From Clitoria ternatea (taxonomy: Eukaryota; Streptophyta; Magnoliopsida; Fabales; Fabaceae), in the NCBI GenBank assembly GCA_037962975.1, contig CM075670.1, positions 233,882,242-233,946,241 of the forward strand: a stretch of DNA of 64,000 nt. The letters are read 5' to 3'. The position numbers were made by a program, and so were the translations under genes. Shown here piece after piece: positions 1-11,399 of the stretch. Within the stretch, counting starts at the first letter, position 1, and every line of letters starts with the position of its first letter. Under the pieces are notes generated by a model. It had not been told where the DNA came from. It made no database searches and saw only the letters and a list, made by a program, of their open reading frames with translations.

Positions 1-2
1 TT

Positions 3-1367
3 CGGGACCATTTTCCCGATGAACACCTCATGAGTATTTCTAACTCTTTTGATACACCTTGGTTTGCTAACATTGTAAATTATCTTGTTGCTTCTGTTTT
101 TCCACCATATGCATCTAAAAACCAAATTTCAAAATTAAAAAGTGATGCAAAATATTATATATGGGATGACCTGTATTTGTGGAAGTTGTGTAATGATCAG
201 GTGATTCGAAGATGCATTCCTGATCAAGAGATAGAATCAGTTCTTCGATTCTGTCATGCTTCACCAGTTGGCGGACATTTTGGTCCACAAAGAATAGCAA
301 GGAAGGTGTTAGACTCTGGTTTATACTAGCCCACCATTTTTAAGGATGCATGGAGAATTTGTAACACCTGTGAGAAATACCAAAGAACTGGAAACGCTAT
401 CACATGGCATCAACAGATGCCTCAGCAACCTATGTTGTTTTATGAAGTATTTGATGTTTGGGGCATTGATTTTATGGGCCAATTTCCTCCATCCTTTAGT
501 TTTACTTACATTTTATTGGCTGTAGATTATGTTTCTAAATGGGTGGAAGCTAAAGCCACCAGAACTAATGATGCTCGAGTTGTTGTAGATTTTCTTAGAT
601 CTCAAATTTTTTACAGGTTTGGCATTCCGAGAGCAATCATTAGTGATCAAGGAACACACTTCTGTAACAGGACCATGCAAGCTATGCTCAGGAAGTATGG
701 GGTTGTTCATAGAGTCTCTACTCCATATCACCCCCAAACCAATGGACAAGCAGAAGTCTCTAACAGAGAAATCAAAAGAATCCTGGAGAAGATAGTGCAG
801 CCTAACAGAAAAGATTGGAGCAGGAAACTGGATGATGCTCTTTGGGCACATAGAATAGCTTTTAAGGCACCTATAGGAATGTCTCCCTATAGAATTGTTT
901 TTGGTAAAGCATGTCATCTTCCAGTGGAGATTGAGCATCGTGCTTATTGGGCTGTAAAAGCTTGCAACTTAGCACTTGATCAAGTAGGTGAAGAAAGGAA
1001 ATTACAACTGAATGAGCTTGATGAGATCCGTTTGGCAGCCTATGAGAATTCAAAATTCTACAAGGAGAAAACAAGAAAATTCCATGATAGCTCAATAGCT
1101 AAAAAGGATTTTACTGTTGGACAGAAAGTGCTACTGTTTAATTCCCGGTTGAAACTGATGGCCGGAAAATTACGCTCCAAATGGGAAGGACCTTTCATTG
1201 TTACTAATGTATTTCCCCATGAAGCTGTGGAAATAAAAAGTGAAAACTCCAATAAAAGCTTCAAGGTTAATGGACAACGTTTGAAGCCATTTCATGAGAA
1301 TCCTTCACTTGTAGATATCACAATGGAGGAACATAATTTGGGGGAACCACTTCTTGATCCCCCTTGA
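3..1367 (+). pseudogene. E1 pol 3' end: integrase with one nonsense codon (5' partial)
   Basis: The frame is open from base 3 and continues off the window, so the ATG at 30 is internal. It encodes the linker (PDEHLMS..PWFANIVNYL), then the integrase HHCC zinc finger (CH...GGH, then CNTCEKYQRTG), and the DD35E core: first Asp in FDVWGIDFMG, second in ISDQGTHF, Glu in NGQAEVSNRE. The C-terminal module (VLLFNSRLKLMAGKLRSKW) follows and the frame ends with TGA at about 1367. A TAG at 327-329, just after DSGLY where relatives have Trp (WP.IF), splits the zinc finger. The rest of the frame is clean, so decay looks light. Integrase would insert the cDNA copy into nuclear DNA. Confidence 0.9.
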
Positions 1368-2814
1368 GGGAGTTTTTCTTACCCATCTTTTTACTTTTTC
1401 ATTATATTGTCTATTTTGTATGCTCTGTCTTACATTGAGGACAATGTATGATTTAAGTGTGGGGGTGGGAATATCCTTGTATGTTGTTGTGTGTTATTTT
1501 CATTGTGTGAATTTATGATTAATTTTGTGTGACTATTTTTTTAAAAAAATAAATAAATAAAAAAAATAAAAAAATAAAAAATAAAAAAAAAAAATTTGTG
1601 TTTTTGTTTTAAAAGGCATGTTTTATTGGAATTTTAAGATATGCATGAGTAACAGGTAAATTCTTTCATGTCTGATATAGGCTTAATGATACGTTATAAT
1701 TTGAACTCAAGCATTTTTGGTATGTTGAGAATGACATGATAATTGAGAGATGATCATATATGATGGAATTATACCTTGTGAGATTTTTGAGCCTTAAAAA
1801 AAAAATTTTGATGGATCACTTTAAACCATCTTAATTCTTTCATGTCTGATTAATTCCTGAATGCTTACATCCTAATTTTTGTCTTGTTTCTTGATGATAC
1901 TTGAAACTCATATGAATGTATTTGAAATGATACAGGCATTTCGTTCAATTGAGCCACTAAGCCATATAAGCCTACCATGAATAAATCATTCTTTGTTAGC
2001 CCTTTTGAGCCTATTTAACCATTTCTTTGTTGCAGCTCAAATAAGCCATGGATGAAAAAACCAAAAATATACCTACCTTAAGGAATATATTGGAGCTTTG
2101 GAATCAAGTCAAAAACAGGCATTCAAATAAGTGTGGGGGTGTACAAAAAAAAAGAGTTCCAACTCTTGTTTCAAAGTGTTATGCAATCGCATAAAAAGAA
2201 GAAAAAAAAAGAAAAAGAAAATATTGATGAATAAAAAAAATAAAATAAAATTTCTTGATGATTGCGATCAAATATTATACAGTAAATGTTTTACCCTCAC
2301 TGTTTGCCAGTTAAATTAATTGCTCCATCATTCTTTTTGGTATTTAAACTTATTTTCCAAATTTTTTTTCCACCTACTTTAACCTTGGCCACATTACAAC
2401 CTTGGAAAGCCCTGTTGATCTATACATGCATTTGTGTTGATTATGGAATTGAGAAACTTGCCAAATTTTTTTGGACTGTCTATTTTTCAGGAAATGTTCG
2501 AGAGTATACACAAACCCAAAACACTTGAGAGTTGAGAGTATGTCTTGTGAGGTTCTGTCACTTATAATTTTCCTTTCAGTTTGATTTAATTCTCACATGT
2601 CGAAGTGATTGGATGATTTTTATACATATCTTGATGCTCTGTATCTTACATGTTGAAAACTCTTGTTTCTATGTATATTCCTAAGATTTCATGAAAAGCA
2701 TGCCAGTTCTGTGTGTTTAATGTATTTAAATTTTTGGATGTTTTCAATAAATTGTAAAACTTGTTTTTATTTTGATTTTGCCCAGGAGTGCAAAAGAGTA
2801 AGTGTGGGGGTATT
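1368..2814 (+). other. E1 3' untranslated region with G-rich polypurine tracts
   Basis: There is no credible ORF. The region holds the box GAGGACAATG near 1437 followed by a G-rich tract at about 1455-1470 (AGTGTGGGGGTGGGAA), a second G-rich tract near 2128-2140, A-rich runs at 1541-1595 and 2190-2250, and the terminal polypurine tract at about 2797-2812 (AGTAAGTGTGGGGGTA) directly before the LTR. The terminal tract is the expected plus-strand primer. The internal ones could act as extra central tracts (inference). Confidence 0.75.
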
Positions 2815-5084
2815 TGATGACTAATATTTTTACCCTTAATTACTTACTCTGTTTGTCTGTTTTATTTACTGTCAAATCCTAATAAATGTGTTTTAGCGTA
2901 ATTTGTGAGTAATCTCCATTTGTAATTTTTATTTTACTATTTGTTAGTAATCACTGTTTTCTTATTTTTACTGTTACTATTGAGTGTTGAATTTTATGGT
3001 TTCTGTTTTCTTTTACTATTTACTAGTGATTGTTGTTTCCAATTTCTACTGTTTTTGTTTAGTTTGTGTTAATTAGTATGTTTAAAATAAATTAAGCTTT
3101 CATCCTAAAATAAAATCTATTGAATTAACTAAGTTTAATTTGATTTTATTTTATTTTACAGGTTATCAAATTATTGGAAGCTTCATGAGTATTTTGCAAA
3201 TAAATTACTCTCCTCCAAGTACAAATTCACATTAATTACTTTTTCTTGACAAGTATATTAATATGAAATTATTTAAACCTTGTCCATGCTTCAAAGAATA
3301 ACAAAATAAACCTCCTAATTTTTATAAGTGTGCCAACGTGAATTTATAGCTGATGGGCAAAACTCCTTAACGTGAAATGCTTCCAATTTGCAAGGTCCAT
3401 TGCCAATTAATTAATTGCAAGCCAAGAAGCCCACATAGTCAAAAGTATCATCAAATTTTCCTTTCATGGTCTCATTTTCACGTGACATGCTTAAAAGAAG
3501 AAAGAGTGATTGCCTAGTATTTTGTCTTCTTGCATTGCATTAAGTCTCTTTTCTTTTTCATAAAAGAGTCCCATGTGCTTTAAGTTTTAATGCAAAGCTT
3601 TTCATTCCTTCTTTTCTTCTCACGGTAATGTATTGCCTAAGGAGACTAAATATTTTGTCATTTTCCTCTTGCATTCACATGGTCAACAAAGTCCAAAGGG
3701 TCAATATTTTATGCAAATGAAATGATAATCAAAAGCTTCCAACAGCTGCACGGTCCCATGCACCATTATTTTGTACAAATTATTGACCATATAAACTCCA
3801 CTCACGGAAGGCAACAAGGCAAGGTTCCATGTGCCAAATTATTCTATACAAATAATGGACAATGGCAATGTTTTCACGTGAATGGGCTGCTGAAAATGGA
3901 CAACATGTAGAGCATAATTAATGTGAAAAGCTACAGCAAAATAGTAAAATCTGGACAGCAATTCACGTTGGAAAGGCTGATGGAATTTGGACAGCAAAAA
4001 CAGCATAAAATGGGTCACATTTAACGTGAATGAAAAGAGCAAAAACAAGCTGGAATGGGTTCCCATTTTGTGATGGCCAATGCATAATAAAAGCAGGGAG
4101 AATGACAGTATAAATAGCAGAGAGTCAGGAGGAATAAGTGTTCAAAAACAGAGAGAGCAGAGGAATTTCTGGAGCAGAGAAGCAGTGGACAACAGTAGGA
4201 GAACAGAGGAAGAATTCGGGAGAACTTCATTCCGGGTTCGGTTTTTATCTTGTTTTAATTATGGAGGGCTAAAACCCTTAGATTGATTTTCTTGGAGATT
4301 AATGTAATATTATTTTTGAGGTTTTGATTTTCAATACATTTCCTTGTTGTTAGACTCTTCATAATTCTAGCTCGATTATTTAGTGTCTATTCGGTTTAAT
4401 TAAATTGTATGCTTAATCAATTTAATTAGACAGTTAGAATTAAATAAGAAAAATTATATTAAGATAGATTAAGAAATATACATGCTTAATGAATGTTTCA
4501 AAATCAATCTTGATAGTTGTGGTTTGCTTAATTCCATAACGTTGGAGTTAGATTATGTATGTAGGCGATGTTCTATGTATGTTCAATAATTCCTAGAAAT
4601 TAAAATCTTGACTCCTTTTGCTTAATTAGGATGCTTGATTAAAATCTTCATTTTTTAATTAAATGAAAGTAAAGGAATTACGAATTAAAAGACGCTTAGT
4701 TGATTAATTCAAATTGAACTAAGAGAATTAACCGTAAGGAAAGTGTATAGAAATCTTTTCAAATCCAAGGATAAAATAAGTTGCATTACTCCAAGAAAAT
4801 CAATCATTCGTTATTTACTTGTTCTACACTTATTTTGTATTCTTGTATTCTGTATTAAATTTTTGTAACACTTAAACAAACCCCCCCATTGTCTGCTTGT
4901 TGAACTTTTGTCTGTAAAAAATAAATTTTAGTTGATAAATTTTTGTTTGTTAAAAATTAGTTTAAGACTTTATTTTCCTAAATTTTAGTGTTGATCCTTG
5001 AGAGAACGACCTAGGTTGATACCCTAGTACTACATTAATTAGTTTTAATGTACTAATTTGACGGGGCCACGACAGCCGACGTCA
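2815..5084 (+). repeat. E1 3' LTR (2270 bp)
   Basis: It starts TGATGACTAATA right after the polypurine tract and ends GACGTCA, so it has TG...CA termini. A TATA box lies at 4109-4115 (TATAAAT). The several hundred bases upstream carry repeated CACGTG-type sites (near 3335, 3369, 3477, 3872, 3962 and 4022). The last 1.1 kb matches the lone LTR ending at 12811, including the terminal block with GAGAGAACGACCTAGGTTGA. There is no primer-binding site after its end, consistent with a 3' LTR. Confidence 0.88.
3335..4115 (+). promoter_or_regulatory. E1 U3: CACGTG-type motif array and TATA box
   Basis: AACGTGAA, TTCACGTGA and TTCACGTT variants recur at least six times between about 3335 and 4030, followed by TATAAAT at 4109-4115. 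CACGTG is the classic plant G-box bound by bZIP/bHLH factors (established). That these sites regulate the element is inference. Confidence 0.5.
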
Positions 5085-5544
5085 TAATCCTATTTTTGTT
5101 ATAAAAAAAAAGAATGTTCATATTTCGTCTCTGGAATTTCTTTTTAAGTACTTATGGAATTTCTTTTTAAGTACTGATTTATAATGTTTAGTAATCCTAT
5201 TATTATTTTCTTTTTAAGTTCATTTGTTAACTTATAAAGATTTGCAACGTGACAATAATATCTTATAATAATACATTTTGTTTTAATACATTATTACATT
5301 GTGTTTTAGATTGAAATTCAGCTTTGCAAGACATAAAGTTATCCATAAAAATCACACGCAACCATGAAACGAAACATGAAAATTATAACTTCATTACGGT
5401 TCAAACGATTTACTGTAAATAAAAGTCTTACTAACTGAAACTGAGTGGTCTTACAAAATGAAACTTTAAACTACTTAAATAACATAAAAACACATCACTA
5501 AACCACGTCAGACACTTTGGTTAACAAGGTCACAGAATTTGCAA
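5085..5544. other. AT-rich flank without a recognised gene
   Basis: This is AT-rich DNA between the E1 LTR and the 3' end of the Ulp1-like gene. A short direct repeat (TGGAATTTCTTTTTAAGTACT) occurs near 5140-5175. It presumably includes the 3' UTR of the minus-strand gene. I see no ORF or RNA gene. Confidence 0.5.
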
Positions 5545-7840
5545 TCAGTTACAGCTACTCCAAACCATTTGAATTGCATTTTCAATATACTCCTTGACAT
5601 CATTGCCAGAGCTCAATACACCTTGGGTTGCAGTTTTTATTCGCACCAGTGGCTCGTTCAACTGCCATACACAAGAAATTCAATCAATTTATAGAATATC
5701 TTTTTAAGCTAATTATCTTATTATTGAGTTTACTAACTTATTCCTTAGTTTAGGGTAACAAACTTACCACCCCAATCAAATTCTTTTGAAAATGGTCTCC
5801 CATGTTGAGCCAATCCAGAACCCAAATAGCAGAGTTAGAGCTTGACCCCAGGTTGGGTATTCCTCTTGGCTCAACAATCTTCCAATTTTTAAAATCAGTA
5901 CCGCTTTCAATCATACCAGGAATAAAATAATCAGAGACTAGCATTTGACTCAACATACGAGCCTACACAAACATTTAACCATGTGTGTTAGCCAAGTTAA
6001 CTCACTCCAACGATTATCTAAATTTAATAATGTCTTACTATTGTTTCAACGTTTTTCAATCTAAATGGGTCCTTATCGTTGCTAGGAAATATGTCAAGTT
6101 TGTACATTTCATGATCTTTTATGTTAAAAACCATCAGATACCAGTGGTTATCCTCTTTAATGGGAACATAGATCTGCATCATAGGAAAAAATTGTCTCAA
6201 TACATGTGTTAGAGACAAGGTATGCAGTTTTAAGTTGCAGACAATTTCATACCCATATAAGATAGACACTCCCAGGCATCCAATCTAACACATAGTCAGT
6301 GATGAGGTCACCAATAGGGTGACCTCCTAAAACATTCTCCTGTAAGGTTTAGTGGTTGGGTTAGTTAAAAATTTCATGCAACTTGATGTGAATAAAAGAA
6401 ATTGAGAAAAATGGATCATTGTTCTCAAAGCAAACGAAGGTGGCAAACACCACACGGTAACCTTGTCATTGGTTCGGTTGCCACTTGCATAGTTCAAGCA
6501 CACCATGCGAAATATCTACAAAATAACATACGTAAATACTCCAATTTTACTACACGTTTAACTTTTTAACTTGTTAGTATTTGTATTACCCTTTCGGATA
6601 CCGTATTACTAGGAACCAAACAATGAAAGTCTCCACGCTGCAATGTAAAGTTGCTTCTTGAGAAAATAACATCACTACAATGTTTCAAGAATGCATACGT
6701 TAGTTACTACTTACCCTACGTTTTTGCCCAATACATATAAAATCTACTTACCCACTGTCCAAAGTTGCTCCAAAAATGTAATACGCAGTCATTAGTTCAT
6801 GTTTGGACAGACCAAAATCAGCAGTGATTTTAAATTTACATTTTAGATGCTGCATTCAGTTGATGTTGAAGCTATTAGTAAGCTATTAGTAAAATAACCA
6901 CGTGCAAAAATGAAACTTAATGTTGTAATTATAAAAAAAGTAACCTTTGGAAGGACAAATCCAACAGTCCTTCTGGAGAGTGATAATGTGGGCCTCGGAT
7001 CAGATGGGAGAGGGCTAGGGAACATTTGTGGGGAGGTTTGACTTAATATTTGTGGAGGCCTAGATGAACTTAACCTGGGTCGGGACAACGGAGGGACCAA
7101 ACGAGAACATATTTCAGTGGAAGATCGAGTATTATTTGAGTATGGTTCAGATATGCTGGTCCTTTTTCCCAAACTTGTGTGAGTTACTCCCTTGTCAAAT
7201 AGAATAAAACAAAATAAAAACCTAGTAAACGTATTCAAACACAAAAATGGTTGTTTATAACCCCAAGAAAACATGAAAACACATGAGAAAACTTGTTTTA
7301 CCTGCAAGGTGGTTGGGGTAGTGGTTGGTGTGGAACACCCTGATGTAGTTACGTGATATTTCCTTTTCCTTGCCCCAAGTTGGTCAGCCTGATCCCCATC
7401 TAACAACACCACCCTATGGGGTGATACATCAGCTAAGTAAGTATCTATGTGGAAGTCATCAACATCAACAACTTTGGATTTCCCCTTTTCTTTCAACTGA
7501 GTATCTTCAACCACCACCTTTGGGAGTGGTTATTGACCAGATTGGTGACAAGTGTTTGGTGACTTACCCTTTTCTTTCAACTGGGTATGTTCAACATCCA
7601 CCTTTAGGGGTGGGTGTTGACCAGACTGGTGACAAATGTTTGGGAAAGATTGGTTTGCACATAAGAAGGGTAACATAGCAACCGACATACGCAAGTTATC
7701 TACCTCAGTTTTCAACCAGTGTATTTATATTTCGGATTGTGCCTGACGATCACCTAACTGTTTCATATATGCTAAGATTTAATCTACTAATGTTGGTGGC
7801 AGCAAACCTAGGTTAATGTTTGAAGCCATTCTAGGATTAA
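5545..7840 (-). pseudogene. Ulp1-like (C48 family) cysteine protease gene, multi-exon, decayed
   Basis: Read on the minus strand. Three C-terminal exons are clear, with GT/AG borders and all in phase 0: 6173-6039 (45 codons, with NHWYLMVFNI and YKLD, the His and Asp motifs of Ulp1 peptidases), 5962-5768 (65 codons) and 5661-5545 (39 codons, ending ...VWSSCN, TGA). Where family members have D-C-G around the nucleophile, this copy reads SSSNSAIWVL, so Cys is replaced by Ser. Upstream exon-like blocks occur near 6590-6680, 6750-6830, 6945-7185 and 7302-7830. The last of these contains in-frame stops (one in an 84-bp duplication near 7530), so the N-terminal part is broken. Ulp1 enzymes remove SUMO; Ulp1-like genes are also carried by plant transposons. 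A host origin and a transposon origin are both possible. Confidence 0.7.
7480..7650 (-). repeat. 84-bp in-frame tandem duplication in the Ulp1-like gene
   Basis: Two diverged copies offset by 84 bp (28 codons) each encode H-Q-S-G-Q followed by HTQLKEKGKS or DTQLKEKGKS on the minus strand. One copy has TAA right after HQSGQ. Confidence 0.7.
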
Positions 7841-10541
7841 AGTTACCTATTGCACAAGGTTCTCTATGTTTCTAGCTAACGTGACTAACATTCCACAAAT
7901 GGTTCCGTTTTTATCATGCTAAGGTTACTATTATTAGTTTGTTGTAATTAATCACTACATTAATGAGTATATTAATTGCAACCCATGCATATGATTACTA
8001 AAACCGCGTGAAGATATACAAAATTGTTTAGGAACACATAAAATCTTAAGAAATCAAATTCGTATGGAAACACTTACAAAATCTTAAGAAATCAAATTGC
8101 AGAACTTTAAATTTGTAGCCAGGGAATGTCTAATCAGCATTAAATAACTGTTGAACTAAAAAGTTTTTGAAGAACGTGTGACGCCCGCGAAAGCCTTCTT
8201 TTTTAAAACATTTTAAAAACGTCATCAATTTTTAAAGATAAAACACTATTATTATTGTTATTATTATTATTATAACTTATGTGACTATTCTAAATATTAT
8301 TACCATCATATTAAAACATCCCTTAAATCAAAAATATTATTAATATCATTAGCATTGTATTTAACTCACCGTTTCTAAAATTTAATTTTAAAAAACATTT
8401 TAAATAATTTAATTTTAAAAAACATATTTTAAGTCACCGTTTCTAAAATTATTCTCCTTTATTTTAATTGATTTATTTCAAATAACTCATTTCAAATCAT
8501 TTATCTTATTCATTTTAAATCCCTTATTCTAATATCTTATTTTTACCACTTGTTGGATAGAGCAAACACTGACATTGCTTCAAGGTTGGCACACCCATTC
8601 CTACCAAAAAACAAAAAAAAAATATAATTAACACTATGAACAAATAAATAGCCAGACTTAATAACATAATTCAAGTTTAACTTATCTTTTACCAGGCAAA
8701 CGCAGCAAGCAGATCATTTTGTGTAGAAACCACAGCACTAACAATGTCTATTCTGAAAAATCTGTAACATTGATGACGATTAGCCTCCCATCCAGCAGCC
8801 CATAAAAAAAATTTAGGAAATGACAAAGGCTTAAACTTCACAAATACAGATATGTAAATAAATTAGGCTCTTATAATAATAATATCTTATAATAATATAC
8901 AACTTGGTGTCTAATATAAGTTTCATTTTCTCTCCAGTGCATGTAAAAAAAATTGTACGTATTAGTACTCATCCAACTGTGTATATAGCATGTCAGCCTT
9001 CTTAGACTTGCGCCTGCTTAGTAAGGTTTGAAGTGAATGAAAAAGTTTCAGCTCTAAGAGGTTGTACAGAAGGTGATGGGGAACGCCCTCTTCTGCATTG
9101 AAATAAAGAATTACATCAAGATTAGCATTAAGATAATGGCCAAATTAATCCTATAATACTGTGCAGAATTTTTCATTAGCTTGCTAGAGATGGTGGTGTT
9201 TCTCTAATGTTAGCTCAAACAGCTTTGGGATACAAACATAATAAAAGGAATAGGGTTGTGTCAAAGCAGTTACCTATAATTATAAAAACAATCCTTTTAC
9301 TGGAAAATTTAGGAGAATATATAGGTGACAGATTCTTCCACGAGGAATACATTGGTATATATGTTATATAATAAAGGACCATTTGAAAATTTCATAAAGA
9401 AATAATTTAAACAACATATTGTGTTTTATATAGGCACTGCTTACCATGTTCTCATGACAAAATTAAACACCTGTAGAAAATGTTATATAATGCAGTTAGT
9501 AGTATCCATATCATGCAGTCATTACTATATCATGCAGTCATTACTATATCAGTAGTAACCTCTTCCAGACCAAGATAGTGAAATCTAAACGCCCTTGATA
9601 CTAATAAACAATCACAACCACCTAAATTAATTAAGAGAAATGATTAACATGGAGACAGGCTTTTCTTTAACAAGGAACACCTAACGAGATACCAAAAGCT
9701 AATTATCATAGGTGTATGAATATGAAACAGTATATACCAGCACAAAAATAGTGCTTTAAGAAAACAAACCAGCTGCATATAAATAAAGTCTAAATTAAAC
9801 TGAGACAATTCTGCATATAAATAAAGTCTAAATTATCATAGGTGGTTGCTTTTTCAGAGTTTAATTAATTCCTAACTGGCCAAAAAAAAGGAAAAAACCA
9901 TTACAAGTTCAAACATTTACATAACTAGACATTTTATAAACGTCCTGGAGTCTATCAGTTTAAAAAAAAAGAGCTATATGTCAAATGCTTTACTCAGCAC
10001 CATAAAAAAAAAATAACTATACCTGTTCAAAGCAAGACACCCATAGCTCTGTATAAACATAGACCAGTTCTACCACAGCAACTCACATTTGTGCTCTCAG
10101 ATTGTTCAAATCCTTGGAACAAACATGGAAAAATAAAAATAAGTGACAAAATACTTTAACCATTTCAATCAAAAAAGTTTTAATCCCTAAAAAAGTGACA
10201 AAATACCTTCACACTATCATCAAACAACAAGCTCTGGTTCATGAAGACCTCATCATAATTCGAAGCTTCATTAGATATAGCATGTGTTGCAGAAATGGTG
10301 ATCTTCTATAAAAAAAATCATGCAGACTTTTTCTTTTACATGAATCATAGTGATCCTCCATATCTTTAAAATCAAAATGTCATTCATGAGATACCTAGAA
10401 AGGAAAAAGACAACCTTTTTTTATTACACAGGAAAAAGGTATAAACTAAACGGTTACGGAAAAGAGGAATAAGAGAAAAGGCACTAAGAAACACATATCT
10501 TTTTTCAGAATTTAGATCTAGTGGTTTACAAGTCTTCCTCC
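7841..10541. other. AT-rich intergenic DNA; one possible unidentified exon pair
   Basis: Mostly non-coding and AT-rich. On the minus strand, about 8695-8815 reads as an open stretch (...LWAAGWEANRHQCY..., ...DLLAAFAW) ending at a GTAAAAG donor. A second open block near 8555-8605, preceded by AG and followed by GTAAAAAT, could splice to it. I do not recognise the product. A perfect 19-bp tandem pair lies at 9508-9545 and a roughly 40-bp direct repeat near 9775-9830. Nothing else is supported. Confidence 0.4.
9508..9545. repeat. 19-bp tandem duplication
   Basis: ATATCATGCAGTCATTACT occurs twice back to back. Confidence 0.85.
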
Positions 10542-10871
10542 TTACACCGCCATTGTTGCGAGTCTAATCCCAACCAATACGCCGACAAGGAACCACCTTT
10601 GCATAGTGAGATCAACACCTTCATTTCTAGGAGCTTCTTCACCCGCGGTGGCATCTTCTCCGCCTTTCAGATCTGAAACCTTTGCACAGTGATGTTCCCA
10701 TGCATCACTTGCCTCCTTATAGCTATAGTATGAGGCATGGCATGCATGTCGGTATCCGGAGGTCTCCATTTGGCACTCGCTCCAACAACTATAAATCCTA
10801 GGGTTTTGACCTTTAAACACCACATACCATTTTTTGGGACGGTATTTCTTCGAACCGTCGGACCTAGCCAT
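10542..10871 (-). CDS. RNase H1 N-terminal (viroplasmin-like) domain protein, 109 aa
   Basis: ATG at 10871, TAA-terminated at 10542. Residues about 10-58 carry the hybrid-binding domain found at the N-terminus of eukaryotic RNase H1: KKWYVVFKGQNPRIYSCWSE, a Gly-Tyr turn, then SYYSYKEASDAWEHHC. Aromatic and Lys positions typical of RNA:DNA hybrid binding are kept. There is no RNase H catalytic domain after it. Instead there is an acidic stretch (KGGEDATAGEEAPRNEG) and a hydrophobic tail (about 91-108, RWFLVGVLVGIRLATMAV) that could be a membrane anchor. Such stand-alone copies are common in plants, often near transposons. It lies on the same strand as the Ulp1-like gene 2.7 kb away; a shared mobile origin is possible but unproven. 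Whether it is expressed is unknown. Confidence 0.65.
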   Translation of the reverse strand: MARSDGSKKYRPKKWYVVFKGQNPRIYSCWSECQMETSGYRHACHASYYSYKEASDAWEHHCAKVSDLKGGEDATAGEEAPRNEGVDLTMQRWFLVGVLVGIRLATMAV

Positions 10872-11399
10872 CGCTCACAAAATAGAGAGACACCGGACAC
10901 GATGGGAAGATGGAGAAGGTGGGCATAACACACACAGAGCAGAATGGGAAGATGAAAAGGGTGGACACAACAGAGACAGACCAGAAATGAGGAGGATGGT
11001 GGTAAAGATGGACAAAACAAAGAGACGATAGAGACAATGGGAAGATGGAGAAGGTGAACAACTCAGACAGACAACATGAAGGATGGAAGGACGAAGGCAC
11101 ACTGTTCATATAATAATCCTAAGGTTTCATTTTCAGAGGAGAGGTAAGCCCAAGCGAACACGTGCAAGCATGCATCCTTCGGTGATCACACGCGTCCCTC
11201 AAACTACACGCCACTGACAGCCTTGCCTTGCAGTACTCACGCGTTTTCTTTAATGCTCCGTATTTCAAATTACTCTAATAGCCCTGACTCATTACACCGG
11301 TTCCCGTTTATTCATCTAAGCCGTTCGTTTCATCTAACGGTTCCAATCACTTGGTTAGAATTTATCACAAACTGTCAACAATCTTTTGACTAAAATGTC
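10872..11399. other. Upstream flank of the RNase H1-N gene with purine-rich imperfect repeats
   Basis: From about 10900 to 11065 the plus strand is purine-rich, with repeats of GGGAAGATGGAGAAGGTG and GGGAAGATGAAAAGGGTGG. Several overlapping ORFs here are shadows of that repeat. From 11110 to 11399 there is ordinary sequence with no gene seen. A promoter for the minus-strand gene may lie here, but I cannot place a TATA box with confidence. Confidence 0.4.

Larger units (their letters stand above)
1..5084 (+). mobile_element. E1: 3' portion of an Athila-lineage Ty3/gypsy retrotransposon
   Basis: The window opens inside the pol gene. Order on the plus strand is RNaseH/IN linker, integrase, a 1.45-kb untranslated stretch, polypurine tract and 3' LTR. 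The 5' LTR, gag, PR and RT lie outside the window, so target-site duplication and age cannot be read. The integrase style and the absence of an envelope ORF fit the Athila lineage (established family knowledge). The integrase has an in-frame TAG, so this copy is not coding-competent. Confidence 0.9.

Noticed and set aside
513..938. 141-codon minus-strand ORF opposite the E1 integrase
   Set aside because: Shadow of the integrase frame; no domain of its own. The same applies to the minus-strand ORFs at 21685-22041, 22114-22362 and 22432-22722.
10667..11109. Cluster of overlapping Cys/Ser/Pro-rich ORFs on both strands
   Set aside because: They arise from purine-rich imperfect repeats upstream of the RNase H1-N gene.
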